Notes: generated by a model not told the origin, from the letters alone. DNA of 64,000 bases from Sulfitobacter donghicola DSW-25 = KCTC 12864 = JCM 14565 (GCF_000622405.1 NZ_JASF01000003.1:28403-92402), one strand, 5' to 3'. Positions 35,508 to 45,199 are shown, numbered from the stretch's first letter. Translations and numbers: made by a program.

Positions 35508-38300
35508 ATGAGCTTGTACACAGACTACCTAACCGAGATTGCAACCCGTAAAGAACAGGGGCTGCACCCCAAGCCAATCGATGATGGTGCATTGGTTGCC
35601 GAGCTGATTGCGCAGATCAAAGACACGGGCAATGAGCACCGCGCAGAGTCCCTAAACTTTTTCATTTATAACACGCTGCCCGGCACGACGAGCGCGGCTG
35701 GAGAAAAAGCGCAGTTCCTGAAAGAGATCATTCAGGGCAAAGCCTCGGTTGAGGAAATCACCCAAGATTTCGCATTTGAATTGCTGTCGCACATGAAGGG
35801 CGGACCATCTGTAGATGTCCTGCTGGATCTGGCTTTGGGTGATGATGCTGGTTTGGCCCAGAAGGCCGCGGAAGTTTTGAAAACGCAGGTGTTCCTGTAC
35901 GAGGCAGACACAGATCGTCTGGCCGATGCCCACGCCAAGGGCAACGCAGTCGCCACCGACATTCTGAACAGCTATGCCAAGGCCGAGTTCTTTACCAAGC
36001 TTCCCGACATCGAAGAAAACATCAAGGTTGTTACCTATATCGCAGCCGAGGGTGACATTTCGACTGATTTGCTGTCTCCGGGCAATCAGGCGCACTCGCG
36101 CTCTGACCGCGAATTGCACGGCAAATGCCTGATCAACCCAAAGGCGCAAGGCGAGATTCAAGAGCTGCAAAAGCAGCACCCTGACAAGCGCGTGATGCTG
36201 ATCGCTGAAAAAGGCACAATGGGTGTTGGATCGTCGCGTATGTCTGGCGTGAACAACGTGGCATTGTGGACGGGCAAGCAGGCCAGCCCCTATGTTCCCT
36301 TTGTAAACTTTGCGCCCATCGTTGCCGGTACAAACGGTATTTCCCCGATCTTTCTGACAACCGTTGGCGTGACGGGCGGCATTGGCCTTGACCTGAAAAA
36401 CTGGGTTAAGAAAGTTGATGCAGATGGGAACACTGTTCTCAACGAAGAAGGCAACCCCATTCTCGAGCAAGCATACTCGGTTGAGACGGGTACGGTTCTG
36501 ACCATCGATACCAAAGCCAAAAAGCTGTATGATGAAACAGGCAAAGAAGAGCTGGTAGACGTTGCATCTGCCTTCACCCCTCAGAAGGTCGAGTTCATCA
36601 AGGCGGGCGGTTCCTACGCCATTGTCTTTGGTAAAAAGCTACAAAGCTTTGCGGCGGAAACGCTGGGTGTTGAAAAACCTGTGGTTTATGCCCCTTCCAA
36701 GGAAGTATCGCATGAGGGCCAAGGCCTGACAGCGGTTGAAAAGATCTTTAACAAAAACGCCGTCGGCGTGACACCTGGTGTCACTTTGCACGCGGGCTCT
36801 GACGCGCGGGTGAAGGTGAACATCGTTGGTTCGCAAGATACGACAGGTCTGATGACCTCTCAGGAGCTGGAAGCGATGGCCGCAACGGTTCTGTCGCCAA
36901 CCGTGGATGGGGCCTATCAGTCTGGTTGTCACACCGCATCTGTTTGGGATTTGAAAGCACAGGCGAACACGCCAAAGCTGATGAAGTTCATGCACAAATT
37001 TGGCCTGATCACCGCGCGTGACCCCAAAGAAGTGTATCACGCGATGACAGACGTTATTCACAAGGTTCTTAACGATATCACGGTGGATGACTGGGCGATC
37101 ATTATCGGCGGTGACTCTCACACGCGGATGTCCAAAGGTGTGGCATTTGGCGCTGACTCGGGCACTGTTGCGCTGGCCTTGGCCACGGGTGAGGCGACCA
37201 TGCCAATCCCTGAATCCGTAAAAGTGACGTTCAAAGGCACCATGAAAAACCACATGGATTTCCGTGACGTTGTGCATGCGACCCAGTCGCAGATGCTCAA
37301 GCAATTTGGTGACAACGTCTTCCAAGGGCGCGTTATCGAAGTGCACATCGGCACCTTGTTGGCGGACCAAGCGTTCACCTTTACCGACTGGACAGCCGAG
37401 ATGAAGGCGAAGGCCTCGATCTGTATTTCCGAAGACGAAACGCTGATCGAATCCCTAGAGATCGCAAAAAGCCGTATTGGCATCATGATCGAAAAGGGCA
37501 TGGATAACGATGTTGCCATGCTTCAGGGTCTGATCGATATCGCGGACAAGCGTATCGCTGAAATCCGTTCAGGCGAAAAGCCTGCGTTGACACCTGATGC
37601 TGACGCGAAATACGCCGCCGAGGTTGTTGTTGACCTTGATGTGATCGACGAGCCGATGATCGCCGACCCAGACGTGAACAACGCTGATGTGTCCAAACGG
37701 TATACCCACGACACCATCCGCCCTGTTTCCTATTACGGTGGCGACAAGAAGGTTGATCTTGGGTTTGTGGGTTCCTGTATGGTGCACAAGGGCGACGTGA
37801 AAATTGTTGCTCAGATGCTGCGTAACCTTGAGGAAGCGCAAGGCAAGGTCGAGTTCCAAGCGCCGCTGGTTGTTGCCGCGCCGACCTACAACATCATCGA
37901 TGAGCTGAAAGAAGAGGGCGACTGGAGCATCTTGCAAAAGTACTCTGGTTTTGAGTTCGACGATGCGGCGCCAAAAAACACATCCCGCACCGAGTATGAG
38001 AATATTCTTTATCTCGAACGCCCTGGCTGTAACCTATGTATGGGTAACCAGGAAAAAGCGGCAAAGGGTGACACGGTTCTGGCGACTTCAACCCGCCTGT
38101 TCCAAGGTCGTGTTGTAGAAGATGCTGCCGAGAAAAAAGGTGAATCCCTGCTGGCTTCAACGCCTGTTGTTGTTCTGGCCGCGATCCTTGGCCGTACGCC
38201 AACCATCGAAGAGTACAAGCAAGCGGTTGAGGGCATTAACCTCACCAAATTTGCCCCCCCTCTGGACAAACCTGCCGGCGCACGTTCGGCATTTTTCTAA
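35508..38300 (+). CDS. acnB: Aconitate hydratase B
   Basis: A 930-residue AcnB-type aconitase (also 2-methylisocitrate dehydratase) that interconverts citrate and isocitrate in the TCA cycle. The N-terminal HEAT-like domain (to about residue 160) is followed by the swivel domain and the [4Fe-4S] domains. Cluster ligands are Cys757 (GSCMVHKG), Cys841 and Cys844 (PGCNLCMGNQ). It is about 65 residues longer than E. coli AcnB, and about 25 of these fall between the first and second cluster cysteines. Many Alphaproteobacteria rely on AcnA instead. A large hairpin follows the stop. Confidence 0.97.
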   Translation: MSLYTDYLTEIATRKEQGLHPKPIDDGALVAELIAQIKDTGNEHRAESLNFFIYNTLPGTTSAAGEKAQFLKEIIQGKASVEEITQDFAFELLSHMKGGPSVDVLLDLALGDDAGLAQKAAEVLKTQVFLYEADTDRLADAHAKGNAVATDILNSYAKAEFFTKLPDIEENIKVVTYIAAEGDISTDLLSPGNQAHSRSDRELHGKCLINPKAQGEIQELQKQHPDKRVMLIAEKGTMGVGSSRMSGVNNVALWTGKQASPYVPFVNFAPIVAGTNGISPIFLTTVGVTGGIGLDLKNWVKKVDADGNTVLNEEGNPILEQAYSVETGTVLTIDTKAKKLYDETGKEELVDVASAFTPQKVEFIKAGGSYAIVFGKKLQSFAAETLGVEKPVVYAPSKEVSHEGQGLTAVEKIFNKNAVGVTPGVTLHAGSDARVKVNIVGSQDTTGLMTSQELEAMAATVLSPTVDGAYQSGCHTASVWDLKAQANTPKLMKFMHKFGLITARDPKEVYHAMTDVIHKVLNDITVDDWAIIIGGDSHTRMSKGVAFGADSGTVALALATGEATMPIPESVKVTFKGTMKNHMDFRDVVHATQSQMLKQFGDNVFQGRVIEVHIGTLLADQAFTFTDWTAEMKAKASICISEDETLIESLEIAKSRIGIMIEKGMDNDVAMLQGLIDIADKRIAEIRSGEKPALTPDADAKYAAEVVVDLDVIDEPMIADPDVNNADVSKRYTHDTIRPVSYYGGDKKVDLGFVGSCMVHKGDVKIVAQMLRNLEEAQGKVEFQAPLVVAAPTYNIIDELKEEGDWSILQKYSGFEFDDAAPKNTSRTEYENILYLERPGCNLCMGNQEKAAKGDTVLATSTRLFQGRVVEDAAEKKGESLLASTPVVVLAAILGRTPTIEEYKQAVEGINLTKFAPPLDKPAGARSAFF

Positions 38301-38362
38301 AGACGGCTAAAAGATACGCGCATTCCCAAACGGGGGTGCGCGGTGCTATCGGGAGCACTGGC

Positions 38363-38416
38363 AAAGGGCTGGTTACATCCAAATGACGTTGCGGCGTCGG
38401 ATGCAACTAGCCCTTT
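38363..38416. other. 54-base near-perfect hairpin in the acnB 3' region
   Basis: AAAGGGCTGGTTACATCC pairs with GGATGCAACTAGCCCTTT in 16 of 18 positions. The 18-base interval itself folds as GACG-TTGCGG-CGTC. It starts 62 bases after the acnB stop. No T-run follows, so a simple intrinsic terminator is unlikely; a 3'-UTR structural element, processing site or REP-like element are alternatives. Confidence 0.65.
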
Positions 38417-38531
38417 CGCTATACTGGGGACTCCGTCTAGCCTCGTACATCAAAGGGGCTTCGCCTGCTGTTTTGGATTGATCCAAAGGATGAGGTGAAG
38501 ACCATGACTGACGAGGGGGAGGGAACCCAAC

Positions 38532-39569
38532 ATGAGCGATCTACCACAAACAATGACAGCCATTCTTCAGACTGGTGACGGCTACTCTGGCAAGGCCGAA
38601 GGACCTGCAATTGCGGATGCTGCCGAGTATCTGGAAACGGCAACTATTCCTGTGCCGACACCCAAAAAGGGTCAGGTACTGATCAAGCTGCGCGTTGCGT
38701 CCGTAAACCCGTCGGATCTGCATTTCATCAAAGGCGAATATGGCCAGCCACGGTTCAAAGGCACGCCAGCGGGCTTTGAAGGATGTGGTGACGTGGTTGC
38801 GGCAGGTGAGGGTGCAGAGGCGCTGATGGGGCAACGGGTTTCATTTGTTGCAGGGCGCCCTGATCATAGTGGCGCATGGGCGGAATACGCCCTTACCGAA
38901 GCACAGATGTGCATCCCCCTGCGCCCCGATGTGAGCGACGTTGACGCCTCGGCGCAGATCGTGAACCCGATGACAGCCATGGCCATGATTGAAATTGCGG
39001 ATCAGGCAGGGGACGCTGTTGTGATTTCTGCAGCCACCAGCCAGCTGGGCAAATTGATGATCTCGCTTGCGCGCGATCGCGGGTTGAAATCCATCGCATT
39101 GGTCCGCCGCGCCGAAGCGGTAGAACCGCTCAAAGCGTTGGGCGCAGACGAGGTTTTGGTAACCACTGACGCAGATATTCTGGATCAGTTCACGGCCGCC
39201 TCCAAAGCACTAAAACCAATCGTTTTCCTTGACGCCGTTTCAGACCAACTTAGCGAGAAGCTGTTTGTCGCGATGCCCACAGGCGCGCGTTGGGTCAGCT
39301 ATGGGAAATTGAACTCAGAGTTGCCGCAACTCACCCAGATGGGGCAGCTTATCTTTATGTCCAAACAGATCGAAGGCTTTTGGCTCACCCGCTGGATGAT
39401 GACAACCCCTCCAGCCGAACAAGCCAAAGTCGTAGGCGAAGTGCAGGCGCGTTTTGCAGATGGCCGCTGGAAAACCGATGTCGCAGCGACCTTGCCCCTA
39501 GCAGAGGTCGTGAGCGGGCTGGCAGCCGCATTAAAGAAAACCGATGGCAAAGTGGTCATCACGCCATAA
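38532..39569 (+). CDS. MDR-family NADPH:quinone oxidoreductase-like / enoyl reductase-like protein
   Basis: The 345-residue medium-chain dehydrogenase has the GroES-like N-domain (GQVLIKLRVASVNPSDLHFIKGEYG, FEGCGDVVAAGEG) and a Rossmann domain whose nucleotide loop reads AATSQLGKLMISLARDRG. No Cys/His zinc-ligand set is apparent, as in quinone reductases and MECR-like enoyl reductases. The substrate cannot be inferred. It follows acnB by 231 bases and is probably transcribed separately. Confidence 0.8.
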   Translation: MSDLPQTMTAILQTGDGYSGKAEGPAIADAAEYLETATIPVPTPKKGQVLIKLRVASVNPSDLHFIKGEYGQPRFKGTPAGFEGCGDVVAAGEGAEALMGQRVSFVAGRPDHSGAWAEYALTEAQMCIPLRPDVSDVDASAQIVNPMTAMAMIEIADQAGDAVVISAATSQLGKLMISLARDRGLKSIALVRRAEAVEPLKALGADEVLVTTDADILDQFTAASKALKPIVFLDAVSDQLSEKLFVAMPTGARWVSYGKLNSELPQLTQMGQLIFMSKQIEGFWLTRWMMTTPPAEQAKVVGEVQARFADGRWKTDVAATLPLAEVVSGLAAALKKTDGKVVITP

Positions 39570-39868
39570 GCTGACAACATTCCATTCATAAAAGCCTATT
39601 AGCCCAATGAATTTGCGCCTTTGCCGCGAGATTTGTTGGGCTATTCAATTTGGGTAAGCGCTGTGCCTACATAAATTGCCATAATGATGATTATGTTAAA
39701 TAACTCCTGATCACAGCCGGTAACACAACAGACTAAAAATGTTACCTTTTTCCCAGTCACGGCTGAGTGATAGCGCCGTTTCCCCATATACATGGATATC
39801 ACGATCCCTTAAATCTAAGAGGAATCTTGCAGGTGCACGTGTACGCCCTGCGGACAAGGGAGCAGTTT
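39570..39868. other. Intergenic region before the MipA-like gene
   Basis: A 299-base, AT-richer gap. It contains an inverted repeat AGCCCAA (39601-39607) / TTGGGCT (39636-39642) with a 28-base interior, possibly a weak terminator for the MDR gene. The frame of the following gene is open back to about 39767, but the signal peptide and the ribosome site place its start at 39869. No other structure was recognised. Confidence 0.5.
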
Positions 39869-40630
39869 ATGCGCGTTCTAACTCTGGTTTACCTATCCGC
39901 GATTGCAGTTACTGCTGCAATGCCTGCAGTTGCACAGGACCGTTCGTTCAACTTTGCCCTGCGATCCGGCGTTACGACCCAACCCGAATATCCTGGATCG
40001 GACGATAGCGAAGCGGCCCTTGATCTGGGATTTACTTTTGGATCCCTTTCATGGGGTGGCAATTCTATTGGTAACGGCGTTCGCGGCATCCCCGATAACG
40101 GCATATCCCTGCGCGGAGCCTTTCGCGTTATTGGTGACCGCTCCGCCGAAGAGAGCCCCGAACTTGCCGGCTTGGCGGATATTGATACCGCCCTCGAACT
40201 GGGCTTGGGCCTGTCTTACCAGCAAACAAACTGGATGGCTTTTGGTGAGGTCCGCAAGGGTGTCACAGGGCATAGCGGTGTAACCGGTACCATTGGGGCA
40301 GACATGATTCTTCGCCCGAATGACCGCTGGTTGATCACCGCAGGGCCGCGCGTAAACTTTGGTGACGACGAATTTGCCGCAACGTATTTTGGCACCCCGA
40401 TCGATGGTACAACGGGCTTTACGCCCTTTGATGCAACGGGTGGCGCGCTTGGCGCGGGGTTCGAAGTGACCGGCACATACTTCATCGATGACAAATGGGC
40501 ACTTGAAGGTGCCGTAAGTTATGAGAAACTATTGGGTGACGCTGCAGACAGCCCGATCACGCAGATCGGCTCTGAAGACCAGTGGCGTTTACGCCTTGGC
40601 CTGAGCCGCGTGTTCACCCTTAATTTCTAA
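39869..40630 (+). CDS. MipA/OmpV-family outer-membrane protein
   Basis: This 253-residue protein starts MRVLTLVYLSAIAVTAAMPAVAQD, a clear signal peptide cleaved after AVAQ. The rest is a small beta-barrel with the MipA/OmpV pattern (FALRSGVTTQPEYPGSDDSE, LSWGGNSIGNG, SYEKLLGDAADSPIT) and a terminal Phe (RVFTLNF). AGGGAG stands 7 bases ahead of the chosen ATG. MipA scaffolds lytic transglycosylase and PBP1B in E. coli, but most relatives are uncharacterised. The nitroreductase follows after 15 bases and may be co-transcribed. Confidence 0.82.
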   Translation: MRVLTLVYLSAIAVTAAMPAVAQDRSFNFALRSGVTTQPEYPGSDDSEAALDLGFTFGSLSWGGNSIGNGVRGIPDNGISLRGAFRVIGDRSAEESPELAGLADIDTALELGLGLSYQQTNWMAFGEVRKGVTGHSGVTGTIGADMILRPNDRWLITAGPRVNFGDDEFAATYFGTPIDGTTGFTPFDATGGALGAGFEVTGTYFIDDKWALEGAVSYEKLLGDAADSPITQIGSEDQWRLRLGLSRVFTLNF

Positions 40631-40645
40631 TAACAGGACTTTTCC

Positions 40646-41323
40646 ATGCAACTAGACGAAGCAATGCAAAGCCGCCGGAGCATCCGCGGCTTTCAAGATA
40701 AACCTGTGCCACGTGAATTGATCGAAGAAGTGATTGCGCTAGCTAACCGCGCGCCATCCTCGATGAACACCCAGCCATGGCATTTGCATGTTTTGACGGG
40801 TGAGCCACTGGAACGTGTTCGCGAAGGAAATTCCACCCGCATGCTGAACGGCGTACCGCCAGTGCGCGAGATCGTCGATCATGGCGCCTATGAAGGGCCG
40901 CACCGCGATCGTCAGGTTGGCATTGCAAAGCAGTTGTTCGCCGCCATGGGCATTGCCCGCGACGACAAGGCGATGCGTCAGGATTGGGTCATGCGCGGCT
41001 TTCGCCAGTTTGACGCGCCCGTTTCCATTGTTGTGACCTTCGACAAAAGCCTTGAGGGTGGCACAATTGCGCATTTCGATCTGGGTGCGGTCACCTATGG
41101 GCTGACTTTGGCGGCTTGGGCTCGCGGGCTTGGCTGTGTGATCAACGGTCAGGGCATCATGCAATCCCCTGTTGTGCGCGAGCACGCAAATATCCCAGAC
41201 GATCAGGTCATCATGACCTGTGTCGCGCTTGGCTGGCCAGACGAGGAATTCTCTGCCAACGCCGTGGTCTCTGAGCGCCGCGCTGTGGATGAAGTCGCGA
41301 CATTTGTCGGGTTTGACGACTAA
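40646..41323 (+). CDS. Nitroreductase-family FMN oxidoreductase
   Basis: A 225-residue flavoprotein with SRRSIRGFQDKPVP at the N-terminus (FMN phosphate contacts), RAPSSMNTQPWHLHVLTG, and the ending region GLGCVINGQGIM then VALGWPDEEF. It is expected to be a homodimer using NAD(P)H; the natural acceptor is unknown. Its stop overlaps the stop of the convergent epimerase gene by 4 bases. Confidence 0.85.
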   Translation: MQLDEAMQSRRSIRGFQDKPVPRELIEEVIALANRAPSSMNTQPWHLHVLTGEPLERVREGNSTRMLNGVPPVREIVDHGAYEGPHRDRQVGIAKQLFAAMGIARDDKAMRQDWVMRGFRQFDAPVSIVVTFDKSLEGGTIAHFDLGAVTYGLTLAAWARGLGCVINGQGIMQSPVVREHANIPDDQVIMTCVALGWPDEEFSANAVVSERRAVDEVATFVGFDD

Positions 41324-42330
41324 ATCTTGTAATAGTCGCGATACCACGAAACGAATTGGGCAACCCCGTCGCGCACGGTTGTGCGCGGCACAAACCCAGT
41401 GAGCGATTTTAGCAGGCTTGCATCCGCCCATGTCGCTGGCACATCCCCCGGCTGCATGGGCATCAGGTTCATGTCAGCCTCTTTGCCCGTGGCGTTTTCG
41501 ATTGCCTTGATAAAGTCCAGCAATGGCACGGTATCCGAGTTGCCAATGTTCACCACACGGAACGGCGCAACGGGTGACAGGCTGTCACCCTCGTATTTGC
41601 CCTGTTCGGTCAGGTAATCAGGCACGGCGTCAATCAGCAGAATGATCGCCTCGACCAGATCGGTGATATAGGTGAAATCGCGGCGCATTTGCCCGTTATT
41701 ATAAACGTCTATCGGGCGCCCCTCGAGGATGCGGGATGTGAATTTATGCGGCGCCATATCAGGGCGCCCCCATGGTCCGTAGACCGTGAAAAAGCGGAAC
41801 ATCGAAATCGGCAAGGCAAACAAATGCGAATAGCTGTGGGCGATGTTTTCAGACGACTTTTTAGTTGCCGCATACAGCGACATCTGGTGATCTGCCTGCA
41901 TGTTTTCCTGATAGGGCATCTGCGTATTCGCCCCATAAGCGGACGAGCTGGACGCCATCAACATATGTTTTGGCGGATGCGCCCGCGCGGCCTCTAACAA
42001 TTGCAACGTCCCGCCCAAATTCGTCTGGAAATAGGACATCGGGTTTTCCAGCGAATAGCGCACGCCAGCTTGCGCAGCGAGATGCACAACAACTTCGGGT
42101 TCGTATTGCGCGAATAGCTCGGTCAACAGGCCGGGTTCTTCGACCTTGCCTTTGATGTTGGTAAAATTGCTATGGGTTTCCAACATATCGAGGCGGGATT
42201 GCTTTAGCGCGACATCGTAATAGTCGCTCATGCTATCTATCCCGATCACCCGCCACCCAGCAGCCAGCAGCGCGTCTGCAACGAAATATCCGATAAAGCC
42301 GGACGAACCTGTGACAAGAGCGGTTTTCAT
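41320..42330 (-). CDS. NAD-dependent nucleotide-sugar epimerase (UDP-glucuronate 4-epimerase-like)
   Basis: A 336-residue extended SDR. The NAD-binding loop is GSSGFIG at residues 8-14. SSSAYGAN and YAATKK supply the Ser/Tyr/Lys catalytic set; FRFFTVYGPWGRPDMA and MRRDFTYITDLVEAI are hallmarks of UDP-glucuronate or UDP-glucose 4-epimerases (LspL/Gae type). The likely role is supplying galacturonate-type sugars for LPS or capsule, which fits the nearby Kdo genes. It is divergent from the FAH-family gene. Confidence 0.87.
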   Translation of the reverse strand: MKTALVTGSSGFIGYFVADALLAAGWRVIGIDSMSDYYDVALKQSRLDMLETHSNFTNIKGKVEEPGLLTELFAQYEPEVVVHLAAQAGVRYSLENPMSYFQTNLGGTLQLLEAARAHPPKHMLMASSSSAYGANTQMPYQENMQADHQMSLYAATKKSSENIAHSYSHLFALPISMFRFFTVYGPWGRPDMAPHKFTSRILEGRPIDVYNNGQMRRDFTYITDLVEAIILLIDAVPDYLTEQGKYEGDSLSPVAPFRVVNIGNSDTVPLLDFIKAIENATGKEADMNLMPMQPGDVPATWADASLLKSLTGFVPRTTVRDGVAQFVSWYRDYYKI

Positions 42331-42473
42331 GAGTCTATCCTAAAGAGCAATCTGGGCTGTACCAGCGCTTACACCCCCAAGGGCGGGTGCCTCAACCACC
42401 AAAGGCGCATTTCCCGCTTCACCCCAATCACAATGGCGGTATGCTGCCGCGACAAATACACAGGAGCCGCCCC

Positions 42474-43313
42474 ATGAAACTTGCCCGTATCCGCACTGAA
42501 AAGGGCATCTGCCCCGCGATGATTGATGCCGACGGCACGCCGCGTGACATTTCAACGTTGGTTCCCGACATCACAGCGGCGGGTGTTTCACCCGAGGGCC
42601 TGACCGCACTGGCAACACATAACCCAGAGGCATTCCCCGAGGTCAAAGGCGAATACGCGCCCGTCATCGACGACGTGCGGCGCATGTTCTGCATCGGTCT
42701 CAACTACTCCGACCACGCCAAAGAGGCAGGCATGCCCATTCCAGAAGAACCCATTCTATTTATGAAAACCTGCCCCGCCACAGGGGCCAACGACCCAATC
42801 ACCCTGCCCAAAGGATCTGAAAAAACCGATTGGGAGGTCGAGCTGGGCGTTGTCATCGGCAGCACCGCGCATCACGTCAGCGAGCAAGACGCGCTAGCGC
42901 ATGTGGCGGGATATTGCATTGTGAATGACGTCTCTGAACGCGCCTACCAAATCGAACGCGGCGGCCAATGGACCAAAGGCAAATCCTGCGACAGCTTCGG
43001 CCCCGTTGGCCCATGGCTGGTAACAGCCGATGAAATCCCCGATCCGCAGAACCTGTCGATGTATCTGAACGTCAACGGCCAGCCACGCCAAAGCGGCAGC
43101 ACCGCAACCATGGTCTTTGGCGTCGCGCATATCATTTCCTATCTCAGCCGCTTTGTGACCCTGATGCCCGGTGATGTCATTTCCACGGGCACCCCTCCCG
43201 GGGTTGGGATGGGGATGAACCCGCCGCAATACCTGCGCGATGGGGATGTGGTTGAACTGGGGGTTGAAGGCCTTGGCGTGCAACGGCAACAGGTACGGGC
43301 CTATCCCGCCTAA
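42474..43313 (+). CDS. Fumarylacetoacetate hydrolase-family protein
   Basis: The 279-residue protein has the FAH C-domain: CIGLNYSDHAKEAGMPIPEEPILFMK, the metal-binding DWEVELGVVIG (acidic pair) and DVSERAYQIERGGQWTKGKSCDSFGPVGP, ending DVISTGTPPGVGMG. Closest named styles are ureidoglycolate lyase-like and 2,4-diketo-3-deoxy-L-fuconate hydrolase enzymes. The start at 42474 has AGGAG 7 bases upstream; the frame is open further upstream without support. The substrate remains undetermined. Confidence 0.85.
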   Translation: MKLARIRTEKGICPAMIDADGTPRDISTLVPDITAAGVSPEGLTALATHNPEAFPEVKGEYAPVIDDVRRMFCIGLNYSDHAKEAGMPIPEEPILFMKTCPATGANDPITLPKGSEKTDWEVELGVVIGSTAHHVSEQDALAHVAGYCIVNDVSERAYQIERGGQWTKGKSCDSFGPVGPWLVTADEIPDPQNLSMYLNVNGQPRQSGSTATMVFGVAHIISYLSRFVTLMPGDVISTGTPPGVGMGMNPPQYLRDGDVVELGVEGLGVQRQQVRAYPA

Positions 43314-43400
43314 ACGGCGCAAAACCCCCACCCCTCCTTGCAGCAGCCGCACGGCACGCGTACATCGGGGCCTAACAACCAGCCACTTGGAAACGTAGAA

Positions 43401-44369
43401 ATGTCTGATCAGAACACCTCTCGCGACGCGATACTGACCACCGCCGCCCAAGTGCTGGAACATGAAGGCAGCGCCTTGGTCCGAATGGCCAAAAACCTGC
43501 CCGATGATTTTGTGCCCGCGGTAGAGCGTATTCTAGAAATCAAAGGGCGGATCATCCTGTCCGGCATCGGTAAATCCGGCCATATCGCCCGCAAGATCGC
43601 CTCGACCCTCGCATCAACAGGCACGCCCTCCTATTTTGTTCACCCCGCCGAGGCGAGCCACGGCGACCTAGGTATGATCACCCAAGACGACCTGTGCATT
43701 CTGTTGTCAAACTCTGGCGAAACGTCAGAATTGGGCGATCTCATCCGCCACACCCGCCGCTTTTCCATCCCCATGATCGGGATGAGCAGCAAACCCGACA
43801 GCACCCTGATGCGCGCAGCCGACCTGTGCCTGACCCTGCCAACCGAGACCGAAGCAGGCAGCGGGATCGCCCCCACCACATCCACCACAATGACCCTCGC
43901 CCTTGGGGATGCATTGGCGATGGCACTGATGGAGCAACGCGGCTTTCTCTCGGAACATTTCCGCACCTATCATCCAGGTGGCAAACTGGGCGCGCAGCTG
44001 GCGCTGGTGCATCAGCTGATGCACGGGCCCGAGGCAATGGCCATTGTGCCCCCTGATGCTGGCATGCAGGAAACCCTGCTCAAGATGAGCGAAAAGGGCT
44101 TTGGCATTGCTTGTGTGGTTGAGGACGACAAACTGGTCGGCGTCATCTCGGATGGCGATTTACGCCGCAACAGCGAACACCTTAGCACTCACCTTGCCCG
44201 TGATGTCGCCACCGCAACGCCCAAAACCATTCCCGCAGATATGATGGCCGCCGAAGCGCTGGCCGTTATGAACAACAACAAAATCACCGTTTTGGTTGTC
44301 GTAGACGATGCGGGCGCCCCTGTCGGCCTGCTGCGCATCCACGATTGCCTACGCGCCGGAGTCGCATAA
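43401..44369 (+). CDS. kdsD: Arabinose-5-phosphate isomerase (KpsF/GutQ family)
   Basis: A 322-residue enzyme interconverting ribulose-5-phosphate and arabinose-5-phosphate, the first step of Kdo synthesis. The SIS domain covers about residues 40-175 (GIGKSGHIARKIASTLASTGT, HPAEASHGDLG, LSNSGETSEL), and two CBS domains follow (GFGIACVVEDDKLVGVISDGDLRR; AEALAVMNNNKITVLVV). The ATG at 43401 is chosen because the frame upstream has no ribosome site. Its TAA shares a base with the kdsB ATG (TAATG). Confidence 0.9.
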   Translation: MSDQNTSRDAILTTAAQVLEHEGSALVRMAKNLPDDFVPAVERILEIKGRIILSGIGKSGHIARKIASTLASTGTPSYFVHPAEASHGDLGMITQDDLCILLSNSGETSELGDLIRHTRRFSIPMIGMSSKPDSTLMRAADLCLTLPTETEAGSGIAPTTSTTMTLALGDALAMALMEQRGFLSEHFRTYHPGGKLGAQLALVHQLMHGPEAMAIVPPDAGMQETLLKMSEKGFGIACVVEDDKLVGVISDGDLRRNSEHLSTHLARDVATATPKTIPADMMAAEALAVMNNNKITVLVVVDDAGAPVGLLRIHDCLRAGVA

Positions 44370-45169
44370 TGAAAACTGTCATCATCATCCCTGCCCGCTA
44401 TGCCTCTACCCGCTATCCGGGCAAGCCGCTGGTCACCCTGCGTGATCGCGACGGCGCCGAAAAAACACTGATCCAACGCAGCTGGGAGGCCGCCATGGCC
44501 GTGCGCGGCGCGGATGCCGTTTTTGTCGCCACCGATGATGATCGCATCAAAGACGCCGCCGAAGCCTTTGGCGCCGAAGTCATCATGACCTCGACAAGCT
44601 GCGAAAACGGCACCGCCCGCTGCGCCGAAGCCGCAACGTCGGGCCGTTTCGACGCCGATCTTGTCGTGAACCTGCAAGGCGATGCGCCGCTAACCCCAGC
44701 ATGGTTTGTCGAAGACCTGATTGCGGCGATGAAGGCAAATCCGGATGCCCCCGTTGCAACCCCTGTGGTGAAATGTGACGCGGAAACCTATGCGCACTTT
44801 CGCGCCGACCGTGCTGCCGGTTTGGTTGGCGGCACCACTGCCGTTTTTGACCGCTCCAACCGTGCGCTGTACTTCAGCAAAGAAGTCCTACCCTATATCG
44901 ACCCCGCAAAGGCGGCTGACGCAGCTGGCGAAGTCTTTCACCACGTTGGCCTCTATGCCTATCGCCCCGCAGCATTAAAGCAATATGCAGGCTGGTCCGA
45001 AGGCCGTCTGGAGCGCCACGAAGGGCTGGAACAGCTGCGCTTTCTTGAGAATGGCACAGACGTTCTATGTGTCGAAGTAGAGGGGCGCGGCCGCGTGTTC
45101 TGGGAGCTTAACAACCCAGCTGATGTTGAGCGGATCGAATCCATTCTCAACGCAGAAACCGCTGAATAG
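44369..45169 (+). CDS. kdsB: 3-deoxy-manno-octulosonate cytidylyltransferase
   Basis: This 266-residue enzyme activates Kdo as CMP-Kdo for lipopolysaccharide or capsule. The nucleotide-binding IIIPARYASTRYPGKPL is near the start, followed by FVATDDDRI and VNLQGDAPLTP. In most KdsB proteins the latter reads QGDEP; here Glu is Ala. FHHVGLYAYRPAAL and the ending WELNNPADVERIE fit the family. The start is fixed by the TAATG overlap with kdsD. The kdsD-kdsB order recalls kpsF-kpsU of capsule loci. Confidence 0.87.
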   Translation: MKTVIIIPARYASTRYPGKPLVTLRDRDGAEKTLIQRSWEAAMAVRGADAVFVATDDDRIKDAAEAFGAEVIMTSTSCENGTARCAEAATSGRFDADLVVNLQGDAPLTPAWFVEDLIAAMKANPDAPVATPVVKCDAETYAHFRADRAAGLVGGTTAVFDRSNRALYFSKEVLPYIDPAKAADAAGEVFHHVGLYAYRPAALKQYAGWSEGRLERHEGLEQLRFLENGTDVLCVEVEGRGRVFWELNNPADVERIESILNAETAE

Positions 45170-45199
45170 GCCCCATCCCCTATCTGTTTCAGGTTTATT

